From Clostridia bacterium (GTDB taxonomy: Bacteria > Bacillota > Clostridia > Oscillospirales > CAG-272): a stretch of DNA of 23,544 nucleotides. The stretch covers positions 1 through 23,544 of the forward strand of contig CAAGDE010000028.1 in NCBI GenBank assembly GCA_900768535.1, given 5' to 3'. Shown here piece by piece: positions 14,982-22,064 of this stretch. The first letter of the stretch is position 1. Each line of letters opens with the position of its first letter. The notes under the pieces are model-generated. The model worked only from the letters and a program-made list of their open reading frames with translations, was not told the origin of the DNA and did not search any database. The translations under genes and the position numbers were made by a program.

Positions 14982-15954
14982 CAGGAAACAAAACAGGAAA
15001 CAAAACAGGAAAAAAGGCGGCATATCACAGGGACTTTCGCGCTTTCGCGGCTGGATTCAGGCGGGAGCGACCCTGCTTACCAACCTTCATCTGCCGAATT
15101 TTCTCAGGGGCGGCATCTATCAGGGCGGGGGAAAAGCCGTCTGTGTGCCGGGGCTGAACTGCTATTCCTGTCCGGCGGCATCGGGCGCCTGTCCCGTCGG
15201 AGCGTTTCAGGCTGTGGTCGGATCGTCGAAATTCCGGTTTTCCTATTATATTACGGGGTTTCTCATCCTGCTCGGCGTTCTGCTGGGACGCTTCATCTGC
15301 GGCTTTCTGTGCCCGTTCGGATGGTTTCAGGAGCTGCTGCACCGGATCCCGACCAAAAAGCTGTCGACAAAGCGTCTGAAGCCGCTGACCTATGTAAAAT
15401 ACGCGGTCCTGCTCGGGATGGTGGTTCTTCTTCCGGTGCTTGTCACAAACGATGTGGGCATGGGAGATCCGTTCTTTTGCAAATATCTCTGTCCGCAGGG
15501 GGTGCTTGAAGGAGCGATCCCGCTCTCCGCAGTCAATTCCGGGATACGCGCCGCGCTCGGCGTGCTGTTCTCATGGAAGCTCGGAATCCTGATTGCGATA
15601 GCCGTGCTGAGCGTGCTGTTTTACCGCCCGTTCTGCAAGTGGCTGTGTCCGCTCGGAGCATTTTATGCACTTCTCAACCGGGTGTCCCTGCTCGGGATGA
15701 AGGTGGATCGGCACAAATGCGTTTCCTGCGGGAAATGCGCAAAGGCGTGCAGGATGGATGTGGATGTAACAAAAACGCCGGATCACGCGGAATGCATCCG
15801 CTGCGGTATGTGCGTCCGCGCCTGCCCCACGAACGCCGTCGGCTTCCGTTACGGCTTCGGCAAGGGAAAAGACTGCGACCCCCCCGCAGGGGAACCGGGG
15901 TGTCGGAAAGAACAAAAAGAAATTTCGGAAAAGGAAAAGGAGAAAAATCAATGA
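14974..15954 (+). CDS. Polytopic 4Fe-4S binding membrane protein
   Basis: The product is about 326 residues and resembles NapH/CcoG-type membrane ferredoxins. It has about four or five hydrophobic spans. Cys motifs appear in order: NCYSCPAASGACPVGAF near residue 65, CGFLCPFGWFQELL, FCKYLCPQGVLEG, FCKWLCPLGAFYALL, and a C-terminal two-cluster ferredoxin domain (CVSCGKCAKACRMD, then CIRCGMCVRACPTNAV). The N-terminus is unsettled. TTG 14974 has GGAG 10 nt upstream and is preferred; GTG 14965 is too close to that site. Residues just after the start repeat NRKQ from a 12-bp tandem DNA repeat. It starts inside the mini-protein gene and overlaps the TlpA-like gene by 4 nt. It probably takes electrons from cytoplasmic ferredoxin and passes them across the membrane. 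The acceptor is inferred. Confidence 0.88.
   Translation: MDNRKQNRKQNRKKGGISQGLSRFRGWIQAGATLLTNLHLPNFLRGGIYQGGGKAVCVPGLNCYSCPAASGACPVGAFQAVVGSSKFRFSYYITGFLILLGVLLGRFICGFLCPFGWFQELLHRIPTKKLSTKRLKPLTYVKYAVLLGMVVLLPVLVTNDVGMGDPFFCKYLCPQGVLEGAIPLSAVNSGIRAALGVLFSWKLGILIAIAVLSVLFYRPFCKWLCPLGAFYALLNRVSLLGMKVDRHKCVSCGKCAKACRMDVDVTKTPDHAECIRCGMCVRACPTNAVGFRYGFGKGKDCDPPAGEPGCRKEQKEISEKEKEKNQ
14981..15016 (+). repeat. In-frame 12-bp tandem repeat
   Basis: ACAGGAAACAAA occurs twice exactly (14981-14992, 14993-15004), followed by a partial third copy (15005-15016). It encodes NRKQNRKQNRKK at the basic cytoplasmic N-terminus of the 4Fe-4S protein. Unit length keeps the frame, so copy number could vary harmlessly. 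Confidence 0.85.
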
Positions 15955-16916
15955 AAGCAACCAGAATTCTGACAGGACTGCTGGCGCTTGTTCTGTCGGT
16001 GTCCGCTCTTGTCGCCTGCGGCAGGAACGGAAAGGACAAAAAAGGCGGAGAGAACCGGAAAAGCGAAATTGCCGCACTGATCGCAACGGAGCCGAAATCC
16101 ATGGATGAGGCGACGGCACTGCATCAGAAGCTGATGGCACAGGAAACGGCAATTCTGTCCGAGAACAGTGCGCTTTGGGAGAAGGTGTTTCTGTCGGCAA
16201 ACAAGGGGTCAGCCATGATTGGAAACGGCAGCAACTACGGGGACTTCCTGCTTGGGACGATTGATGGGGCGAAGGATCAGTTCAAGGCAGACGAGCTCAA
16301 ACTGCTCAGGGAAGGCGCAGGGCAGATCCGTGAGATCGAGGTGAAGCTGACCGCGCTCGAACAGAAGTATCCGGGGTGCGGAAAAAAACCGTCGGACGGC
16401 GATATGAGCGTTCCTGCGGAAAACGGCAAACCGACAGAGCAGGGCAAGCAGACGAAATTCCCCGCATTTGACGGGAAGGATCTTGACGGAAACGAAGTGA
16501 AGAGCGGCACGCTCTTTGCCGGGAACACCGTCACCGTGGTAAACTTCTGGTTTACGACCTGCAGTCCCTGCGTAGGGGAGCTTGCCGACCTGGAGGCGCT
16601 GAACAAGCAGCTTGCCGCAAAGGGCGGAGCGGTCATCGGAATCAACTCGTTTACCCTTGACGGCAACCGGGGGGCGATATCCGACGCGAAGAACATTCTG
16701 ACGAAAAAGGGCGTGACCTACAAAAATGTATGGTTTGACTCCAAAAGCGAAGCAGGAAAGTTCACCTCGGGGCTGTACACCTTCCCCACCACGTATGTGG
16801 TCGATAAAAACGGCAACATCGTCGGGGAACCGATTGTCGGCGCCATAACCGGAAAGAAGCAGTCGGAAGCGCTGCAGAGGCTTATCAATCAGGCAATCGC
16901 AAACAGCAAAGGATAA
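15951..16916 (+). CDS. TlpA/thioredoxin-like lipoprotein
   Basis: This 321-residue lipoprotein has the signal peptide MKATRILTGLLALVLSVSAL and the lipobox LVAC with C23. Residues about 38-145 are a helical region of no known function (DEATALHQKLMAQE, ILSENSALWEKVF, SNYGDFLLGTIDGAKDQF). A Lys/Gln/Pro linker leads to a TlpA-like thioredoxin fold from about residue 165 (FPAFDGKDLDGNEV). Its active site is C204-S-P-C207 in NFWFTTCSPCVGEL, and the cis-Pro loop is TFPTTYVVDKNGNIVG. It works outside the membrane as a thiol-disulfide enzyme, most likely a reductant. It overlaps the 4Fe-4S gene by 4 nt (ATGA), which argues for joint function. No CcdA or DsbD gene is in the window. Confidence 0.9.
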   Translation: MKATRILTGLLALVLSVSALVACGRNGKDKKGGENRKSEIAALIATEPKSMDEATALHQKLMAQETAILSENSALWEKVFLSANKGSAMIGNGSNYGDFLLGTIDGAKDQFKADELKLLREGAGQIREIEVKLTALEQKYPGCGKKPSDGDMSVPAENGKPTEQGKQTKFPAFDGKDLDGNEVKSGTLFAGNTVTVVNFWFTTCSPCVGELADLEALNKQLAAKGGAVIGINSFTLDGNRGAISDAKNILTKKGVTYKNVWFDSKSEAGKFTSGLYTFPTTYVVDKNGNIVGEPIVGAITGKKQSEALQRLINQAIANSKG

Positions 16917-16961
16917 CCTCTGCGCAAAACCGCGCAAGCAGGGACAAACGAAACCCGGAAA

Positions 16962-16994
16962 AAACGGCAGGAAAGGCGCACCCCCCTGCCGTTT
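16962..16994 (-). terminator. Minus-strand intrinsic terminator
   Basis: A 10-bp stem (AAACGGCAGG at 16962-16971, CCTGCCGTTT at 16985-16994) with a 13-nt loop. On the minus strand it is followed by TTT, giving six T in total before CCGGG. It would stop transcripts entering from the right. Confidence 0.55.
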
Positions 16995-17074
16995 CCCCGA
17001 AAGACACGGCTCGTTTTCAGGCAACCAATCCGTACCCCCAATATGCCACAACCTACGGATGTATGCGGAGGTGA

Positions 17075-17170
17075 CGAAAATTCATTATTTTTGATTTTAC
17101 GCTGATTTTCATTGGATTGAACCTCTATAAGTACCACAACAAGAAGCATCGGGCTGCCGAAGTCGCGTAA
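17075..17170 (+). pseudogene. Possible 3' relic of a transposase gene
   Basis: An open stretch of 31 codons lies between two stops and lacks a start codon. It ends with FTLIFIGLNLYKYHNKKHR and AAEVA. A hydrophobic segment followed by NLYKYHNKK is typical of the last residues of DDE transposases (IS1182-like in style). No terminal inverted repeats or other transposase parts are seen nearby, so this is at best a fragment, and it could be chance. Confidence 0.35.
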
Positions 17171-17202
17171 ATAAACGGAATAAGTCGCACCGGACCATGA
17201 GT

Positions 17203-17245
17203 CAAAACCGCGAATTTGGCGCGGTTTTGTTGTGTTTTGCTCTTT
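17203..17245 (+). terminator. Plus-strand terminator of the redox operon
   Basis: A perfect 10-bp stem (17203-17212 with 17220-17229) with a 7-nt loop is followed by the T-rich TTGTGTTTTGCTCTTTT. It lies about 290 nt after the TlpA-like gene, beyond the transposase-like relic. Confidence 0.7.
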
Positions 17246-17278
17246 TATTGAATTTTCGTATTTTCTCCCGGCACGAAA

Positions 17279-17319
17279 CAACCGGAGACGGAAGCCTTTC
17301 TGACTTCCGTCTCCGGTTG
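17279..17319 (-). terminator. 16-bp hairpin downstream of the DUF4190 gene
   Basis: A perfect 16-bp stem (17279-17294 with 17304-17319) and 9-nt loop lies 41 nt after the DUF4190 stop. On the minus strand it is followed only by TTTCG, so the T tract is weak, but position and stability suit a terminator. Confidence 0.6.
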
Positions 17320-17359
17320 CTTTGAGGGGGCTTTTTACAGCCTTTTTTTCGTGGAGGGG

Positions 17360-17821
17360 TTATTCCTGCGGTGCGGGGAGTGTTTCCAAGCCCTCGTTCT
17401 GCAGTGCCTTCTGAATGGCTTGGTACCACTCATCGGCGGCTTCCTTTCCGGCGTACTTTTCGATCCAACGATACATCTTTTCAATCATTGCCTGATCGGT
17501 CGGCAGGTTGGGGTCGCCGGAGGTTGCGAACACTGCGATCATAACGATGATGACAATCAGCAGGGCAACGATGCCGAGAATCAGTCCCGCAATGGCTTTC
17601 CCGCTCTTGCCGTTCCGCTTCAGCGAAATGGCGGAAAAGACGATGGCAAGGATGGCGCAGATGCCGGCGACCGGGTACAGGCAGCAACAGCAGGGGCAGG
17701 AGAGCACCAGCGCAACGATGCCGAGCACCAGCGATGCGGTTGCATAGCCGTCGCGGTTTTTCTCCGGCTTTTCGGGCTTCGGCGGCATCGGGGACCCTTC
17801 GAAATTGAATTGATTATCCAT
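17360..17821 (-). CDS. DUF4190-type small membrane protein
   Basis: The product is 153 residues. A short Pro/Lys-rich cytoplasmic N-terminus (MDNQFNFEGSPMPPKPEKPEK) is followed by the DUF4190 pattern: a first span YATASLVLGIVALVL, the Cys-rich turn SCPCCCCLYP, a second span VAGICAILAIVFSAISL, the basic turn KRNGKSGKA, and a third span IAGLILGIVALLIVIIVMIAV. The last 45 residues are soluble (MIEKMYRWIEKYAGKEAADE). ATG 17821 has AAAGGAG upstream. The family is widespread in Gram-positive bacteria without known function. The gene is alone, transcribed away from serC. The run CPCCCC is striking for a membrane turn. Confidence 0.8.
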   Translation of the reverse strand: MDNQFNFEGSPMPPKPEKPEKNRDGYATASLVLGIVALVLSCPCCCCLYPVAGICAILAIVFSAISLKRNGKSGKAIAGLILGIVALLIVIIVMIAVFATSGDPNLPTDQAMIEKMYRWIEKYAGKEAADEWYQAIQKALQNEGLETLPAPQE

Positions 17822-17854
17822 AAAACAGACTCCTTTGCAGATTTTTTCCTTTAC

Positions 17855-17883
17855 ATTATAGCACATTTTGCATCGAAAAACAA
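17855..17883 (-). promoter_or_regulatory. Promoter of the DUF4190 gene
   Basis: On the minus strand TTGTTT (complement of 17878-17883), a 17-bp spacer and TATAAT (complement of 17855-17860) with the extended -10 TGC. It is well placed for a leader of about 25-30 nt. Confidence 0.7.
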
Positions 17884-18038
17884 TCGTTTCCGGAAAATTT
17901 ACCGAAAAAACTTTTCCGCCGATGCGCTCGTCGGGCTTTGTTCAGTGGAAAAATGCAAGTCTTTGCATCCGGATCTTTCATTTTTCTTGGCAAAAATGCG
18001 GAAAATGAAAAAACATCCGTCAAATTTCGCAAAAACTA

Positions 18039-18067
18039 TTGACAATTTCATGCAAAACGGATATAAT
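18039..18067 (+). promoter_or_regulatory. Consensus promoter of serC-serA
   Basis: TTGACA (18039-18044), a 17-bp spacer and TATAAT (18062-18067) form a full consensus sigma-A promoter. It gives a leader of about 35 nt before serC, too short for a T-box or other riboswitch. Confidence 0.88.
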
Positions 18068-18108
18068 AAGGATACCATTCTTTTCATCCGTCGATTGGAG
18101 GAGTTTTG

Positions 18109-19203
18109 ATGTCACAGAGAGTTTACAATTTTTCGGCAGGACCGTCCATGCTGCCTCTGCCTGTTCTGGAAAAAGCCGCCGCCGAGCTGGTCTGCTACGG
18201 CGATAGCGGAATGTCGGTCATGGAGATGTCCCATCGGTCGGCGGATTATGAGGCGATCATCGCGCGCGCCGAGGCGGATCTGCGGAAGCTGATGCACATC
18301 CCGGACAATTACAGGGTGCTGTTCCTGCAGGGCGGCGCCTCCACGCAGTTTGCGGCGGTTCCGCTGAACCTGATCAGACGGACGGGCAAGGCGGACTACA
18401 TCGTCTCCGGTCAGTTCTCCGGCAAGGCGTTCAAGGAGGCGCAGAAGCTGGGCTACGACGTCCGCTGTGTCGCAACCTCCAAGGAGGATCATTTCGACCA
18501 CGTCCCCGTTGTGACCCGCGCCGACATCCGCCCCGATGCCGCATATGTCCATATCTGCTTCAACAACACCATTTACGGTACCAAGTACCATTACATTCCC
18601 GATACCGGCGATATCCCGCTGGTGGCGGATATGTCCTCCTGCATTCTCTCGGAGCCGGTGGACGTCACCCGGTTCGGCGTCATCTACGCCGGGGCGCAGA
18701 AGAACATGGCGCCGGCGGGGCTGACCGTTGTCATTGTGCGGGAGGATCTGCTGGACAGCGCCGAGGAGAAGATGCCCACCATGCTGGAGTGGAAGGTCAT
18801 GGCGGAGAACGGCTCCATGTACAACACGCCGCCCTGCTACGCAATCTATATGGCGGGGCTGGTCTATCAGTGGCTGCTGCGCATGGGCGGGCTGGAGGCG
18901 ATGAAGGAGAGAAATCTTGCCAAGGCTCTCCTGCTGTACAATTACCTCGATTCGCAGGATTACTACCTGGCGCCGGTGAAGGCGGGCAGCCGCTCGATGA
19001 TGAATGTCACGTTTGTCACGGGGGATGCCGGGCTGGACAAAACGTTTGTTGCCGAGGCGGAAAAGGCGGGGCTGAAAAACCTCAAGGGACACCGCTCCGT
19101 GGGCGGAATGCGCGCGTCGATCTACAACGCCATGCCCTACGAGGGCGTGGAAAAGCTGGTGGCGTTCATGAAGGACTTTGCCGCCGCGAACCCGAAGACA
19201 TAA
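18109..19203 (+). CDS. serC: Phosphoserine aminotransferase
   Basis: The product is 364 residues, the normal SerC length. It converts 3-phosphohydroxypyruvate and glutamate to phosphoserine and 2-oxoglutarate using PLP, in serine biosynthesis (and possibly the parallel pyridoxine step). What is seen: the N-terminal YNFSAGPSMLPLPVLEKA; EMSHRSADYEAII; LFLQGGASTQFAAVPLNL; the PLP-lysine K198 in GVIYAGAQKNMAPAG, the same position as in E. coli SerC; NTPPCYAIYM; and the C-terminal GHRSVGGMRASIYNAMP. ATG 18109 has GGAGGAG 5 nt upstream; the TTG one codon earlier is less likely. It is cotranscribed with serA, 10 nt downstream. Confidence 0.97.
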   Translation: MSQRVYNFSAGPSMLPLPVLEKAAAELVCYGDSGMSVMEMSHRSADYEAIIARAEADLRKLMHIPDNYRVLFLQGGASTQFAAVPLNLIRRTGKADYIVSGQFSGKAFKEAQKLGYDVRCVATSKEDHFDHVPVVTRADIRPDAAYVHICFNNTIYGTKYHYIPDTGDIPLVADMSSCILSEPVDVTRFGVIYAGAQKNMAPAGLTVVIVREDLLDSAEEKMPTMLEWKVMAENGSMYNTPPCYAIYMAGLVYQWLLRMGGLEAMKERNLAKALLLYNYLDSQDYYLAPVKAGSRSMMNVTFVTGDAGLDKTFVAEAEKAGLKNLKGHRSVGGMRASIYNAMPYEGVEKLVAFMKDFAAANPKT

Positions 19204-19213
19204 GGAGAGAAGC

Positions 19214-20365
19214 ATGAACATCCAACTGTTGAACAAGATCGCCCCGGTGGGGCTGGAGCAGCTCGGCGCGGGCTACGGGATCGGGACGGACATTGCCGAT
19301 CCGGACGGCATTCTGGTGCGCTCCGCCGTTATGCATGAGATGACCTTCGGTGATCGGCTGACGGCGATTGCCCGTGCGGGTGCCGGTGTGAACAACATTC
19401 CCGTTGACCGCTGTTCGGCGGCGGGAATTGCGGTTTTCAACACGCCCGGCGCAAACGCAAACGGCGTCAAGGAGCTTGCCGTCTGTGCCCTGCTGCTGGC
19501 GGCGCGGGATGTGCTGGGCGGCGTGGAATGGGTAAAGGGACTGCACGCTCCGGACGTCACCGGGCAGGTGGAGAAGGGCAAATCCGCGTTTGTGGGCTAT
19601 GAGCTGGCGGGAAAAACGCTGGGTGTCATCGGGCTGGGCGCCATCGGCGGCATGATTGCAAATACCGCGCTGGCGCTGGAGATGAAGGTCATCGGATGTG
19701 ACCCGTTCCTGTCGGTGGAGGGAGCCTGGAACCTGGATCACCGCGTGGTGCGCGCCGCGGGCTTTGACGAAATTTTTGCCGCGGCGGATTACATTACCCT
19801 GCACGTTCCCGCGACCGGGGATACCAAGGGGATGATCTGCGCGGAGAGCCTTGCGAAAATGCGGGACGGTGTGCGGATCGTCAACCTGGCGCGTGCGGAT
19901 CTCTGCGCGGCGGCGGATCTCTGCGCGGCGCTGGAATCCGGCAAGGTGGCAAGGTACGTCACCGATTTCCCGACCGATGAGATGATGGGTGCAAAGAACG
20001 CGATTCTCATTCCGCACCTGGGGGCTTCGACCGAGGAGTCGGAGAACAACTGCGCGGTCATGGCGGCGCGGGAGCTGGACGATTATCTGCGGAACGGAAA
20101 CATCCGCAACAGCGTCAACTACCCGAACCTGGAACAGCCCCGGACGGGGGACGCGCGGATCTGTGTCCTGCACGCGAACGTCCCGGCGGTCCTTTCGGGC
20201 ATCACCTCCGCGCTTGCCGCCGGTGCGCTGAATATTGAGAACATGACCAACAAGTCCAAGGGCGACAATGCCTATACGGTGCTGGATGTTTCTCCCGTCC
20301 CCGCCGATGATGTCGCCGCGCATATCCGCGCCATCCCCGGCGTCTGCCGCGTGCGGGTGCTGTGA
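19214..20365 (+). CDS. serA: D-3-phosphoglycerate dehydrogenase
   Basis: The product is 383 residues, the short SerA form with one C-terminal ACT domain. It oxidises 3-phosphoglycerate with NAD+, the first step of serine synthesis. What is seen: the substrate-domain RAGAGVNNIPVDRC; the NAD-binding GKTLGVIGLGAIGGMIANTA followed by acidic D at the strand end (GCDPFL); catalytic R227 in VNLARADLC; the catalytic Glu region DFPTDEMM; and H268 in IPHLGASTEESENN. The ACT-like end is CVLHANVPAVLSGITSALA to AIPGVCRVRVL, suggesting feedback control. The ATG at 19214 has AAGGAGAG upstream. No serB is in the window, so phosphoserine phosphatase must be encoded elsewhere. Confidence 0.95.
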   Translation: MNIQLLNKIAPVGLEQLGAGYGIGTDIADPDGILVRSAVMHEMTFGDRLTAIARAGAGVNNIPVDRCSAAGIAVFNTPGANANGVKELAVCALLLAARDVLGGVEWVKGLHAPDVTGQVEKGKSAFVGYELAGKTLGVIGLGAIGGMIANTALALEMKVIGCDPFLSVEGAWNLDHRVVRAAGFDEIFAAADYITLHVPATGDTKGMICAESLAKMRDGVRIVNLARADLCAAADLCAALESGKVARYVTDFPTDEMMGAKNAILIPHLGASTEESENNCAVMAARELDDYLRNGNIRNSVNYPNLEQPRTGDARICVLHANVPAVLSGITSALAAGALNIENMTNKSKGDNAYTVLDVSPVPADDVAAHIRAIPGVCRVRVL

Positions 20366-20380
20366 GGGGGATGCGATTGT

Positions 20381-20450
20381 GGCGCTGCCAAAAACCCCGC
20401 TCAGGGGGCTTCTTTCGGAGAAGCCCCCTGAGAACCCCAAGAACTTGACT
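20381..20450 (+). repeat. TTCGG-loop hairpin repeat, copy 1
   Basis: A 14-bp perfect stem (20400-20413 with 20419-20432) with loop TTCGG, flanked by AAAACCCCGCT on the left and CCAAGAACTTG on the right. The flanks match copy 2 (21697-21776), while the stem sequence differs and keeps its pairing. It lies just after serA and could also act as a processing or weak termination signal. Confidence 0.75.
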
Positions 20451-20526
20451 GAGAAGGGCATCGAACGCCCTTCGCTTACCCCGGCAGCCCTCTCTGAGGG
20501 AAAACCAGCGTTCAGAGGAACATGGC

Positions 20527-21696
20527 ATGATTGAATTACTCTCCCGGCTGTTCGTCCGGGATTACAAAAACACCTCGGCACCGGAGGTGCGCGCGCGGTA
20601 CGGCACGATGGTCAGTGTGGTGGGCATCATTCTGAACATCCTGCTGTTCGGCGGCAAATTCGCGGTGGGAATGCTGTTCGGATCGGTGGCAATCCGCGCG
20701 GACGCAATCAATAACCTGTCGGATGCGGGATCACAGCTCATTTCGCTGATCTCCTTCCGCATCTCCGCCAAGCCCGCCGACCGGGAGCATCCCTTCGGGC
20801 ACGCGCGGATCGAATATGTCGCGTCCATGACCGTCTCCTTCCTGATCCTTTTCATCGGGGTGGATCTGTTCAGGGAATCGGTGACGAAAATCTTTCACCC
20901 CGATCCGCCGGAGCGCACCTATGTGGCGGTGTTCGTCCTGATCGGGTCGATGCTGGTCAAGCTGTGGATGGCACTGCTCAACCGGCGGATCGGCGCGCGG
21001 ATCGACTCGCCCGTCATGCGGGCAACGGCAACCGACTCGCTCTCCGATGTCCTGTCCACCGGCGCGGTGCTGGTGTCGGTGCTCCTGCCGCTCCTGATTC
21101 CGGGATTTACCTTCAACATCGACGCGTTCATGGGCGTATTCGTCGCGGTGCTGATCCTGATTGCGGGCTGGCGGCTGCTGATGGACGCGAAAAACGCGAT
21201 TCTCGGCGGTCCGCCCCCGGAGGAAACGGTCTCGGCTATCAACCGGATCCTGGCGGAGTACCCGGAGGCGCTCGGTGTGCATGACCTGGAGGTTCACAAC
21301 TACGGTCCGGGGCACATCATCGTCACCCTGCACGTGGAGGTGGACGGCAGGAAGGACGTTTTCGCAACGCATGATATGATCGACACCATCGAAAAGCGCC
21401 TGCGCCGGGAGTGCGGCATCCAGGCAACCATTCATATGGACCCCATCGTCACCGACAACGAGGCGGTCAACGCGGTACGCGCAGAGGTCGCGGCGGCGGT
21501 GCATGAGGTGGACGCGTCCCTCACCATCCACGATTTCCGCCTCGTCCCCGGCACCACACACTCCAACCTGATTTTTGACGTGGTGGCGCCCTTCGAGTGC
21601 AAACGCTCCAACGAGGAGCTCCGCCGCGCAATCGCCTCCCGCATCAGCCTCCTCAACCCCTCCTACTTCACCGTGATTACGATTGACCGGGGGTAG
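20527..21696 (+). CDS. CDF-family cation efflux transporter, Mn-type residues
   Basis: The product is 389 residues, longer than the usual 290-320 for bacterial cation diffusion facilitators. There are six predicted spans between about 25 and 220. Metal-site residues are N62 and D66 in TM2 (NNLSD) and D170 and D174 in TM5 (TDSLSDVLS). NxxxD/DxxxD is the pattern linked to Mn-exporting members, unlike the His-containing sites of Zn exporters. After TM6 comes the cytoplasmic dimerisation domain (LEVHNYGPGHIIVTLHVEVD, CGIQATIHMDP) and then about 90 extra residues with a second similar ferredoxin-like unit (IHDFRLVPGTTHSNLIFDVV). It acts as a proton-coupled exporter in the membrane. The ATG has GAGGAA upstream. 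It stands alone after the serC-serA operon. Metal specificity is inferred. Confidence 0.9.
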   Translation: MIELLSRLFVRDYKNTSAPEVRARYGTMVSVVGIILNILLFGGKFAVGMLFGSVAIRADAINNLSDAGSQLISLISFRISAKPADREHPFGHARIEYVASMTVSFLILFIGVDLFRESVTKIFHPDPPERTYVAVFVLIGSMLVKLWMALLNRRIGARIDSPVMRATATDSLSDVLSTGAVLVSVLLPLLIPGFTFNIDAFMGVFVAVLILIAGWRLLMDAKNAILGGPPPEETVSAINRILAEYPEALGVHDLEVHNYGPGHIIVTLHVEVDGRKDVFATHDMIDTIEKRLRRECGIQATIHMDPIVTDNEAVNAVRAEVAAAVHEVDASLTIHDFRLVPGTTHSNLIFDVVAPFECKRSNEELRRAIASRISLLNPSYFTVITIDRG

Positions 21697-21776
21697 GGGA
21701 AGACCTTGGGGCGCCGCCCCAAACCCCGCTTAGAACCCTCTTTCGGAGAGGGTTCTAAGGACTCCCAGAACTTTGC
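21697..21776 (+). repeat. TTCGG-loop hairpin repeat, copy 2
   Basis: A 13-bp stem (21729-21741 with 21747-21759) with loop TTCGG. Left flank: GGGGAAGACCTTGGGG and CCCCAAACCCCGCT. Right flank: GGACTCCCAGAACTTTG. It begins directly after the CDF gene stop codon. It shares its left flank with copy 3 and its inner flanks with copy 1. Confidence 0.8.
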
Positions 21777-21874
21777 TGCAAGGGAAAACTGGGAGGAGGT
21801 GCTTCTGGGGTTTTGCCTTCGCTTCGCTCGGTTGGAAATTTTTTGGAAAGAGATAGAAAATTTTGAAAAAGGGG

Positions 21875-21903
21875 TTGACAAACGGGGGAAGGTGTGGTAT
21901 AAT
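21875..21903 (+). promoter_or_regulatory. Consensus promoter of rplJ-rplL
   Basis: TTGACA (21875-21880), a 17-bp spacer and TATAAT (21898-21903) with the extended -10 TGG. This is the strongest promoter in the window, as expected for ribosomal protein genes. The start would be near 21910. Confidence 0.92.
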
Positions 21904-21907
21904 ACTC

Positions 21908-22045
21908 TTGTTATCCGAAGACAGCAGGTTTCCGGTAAAAGCAGATTGCTTTCCTGCCGAGGGAATGATTGGAATTCGATATGTTTTCTGTCTTTCTTCG
22001 CGCAAAAATGCCGGAAGAAAGATTTTTTGTTTTTTAGCTTCAACT
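21908..22045 (+). ncRNA. Ribosomal protein L10 leader with attenuator
   Basis: The segment TATCCGAAGACAGCAGG, later paired with CCTGCCGAGGG (21956-21963), matches the conserved stem of the Firmicutes L10 leader, where free L10(L12)4 complex represses its own operon. The 3' part carries a terminator: 9-bp stem (21991-21999 with 22014-22022) followed by TTTTTTGTTTTTT. It lies 36 nt before the rplJ ATG, giving transcription attenuation. Recognition is by pattern and position. Confidence 0.85.
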
Positions 22046-22064
22046 TCAACAGGAGGTGAAAGAA

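Larger units (their letters stand above)
16917..17359. other. Spacer with hairpins and a transposase-like relic
   Basis: No intact gene is seen. The spacer contains a minus-strand terminator (16962-16994), a 31-codon transposase-like tail (17075-17170), a plus-strand terminator (17203-17245) and a 16-bp hairpin (17279-17319) just downstream of the DUF4190 gene. Composition is more AT-rich than in the neighbouring genes, which fits inserted DNA. Confidence 0.6.

Noticed and set aside
15573..15950. N-terminal extension of the TlpA-like protein
   Set aside because: The frame is open upstream, but it overlaps the 4Fe-4S gene. The lipoprotein signal peptide begins exactly at ATG 15951, with AAGGAG upstream.
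20366..20526. Metal riboswitch ahead of the CDF exporter
   Set aside because: The yybP-ykoY or NiCo consensus was looked for and not seen. The spacer is explained by the hairpin repeat and a small GAAGGGC/GCCCTTC hairpin, with no terminator before the ATG.
18112..20581. Minus-strand frames of 374 and 471 codons
   Set aside because: Antisense to serC and serA, which are certain. The His/Arg-rich composition is typical of shadow frames.
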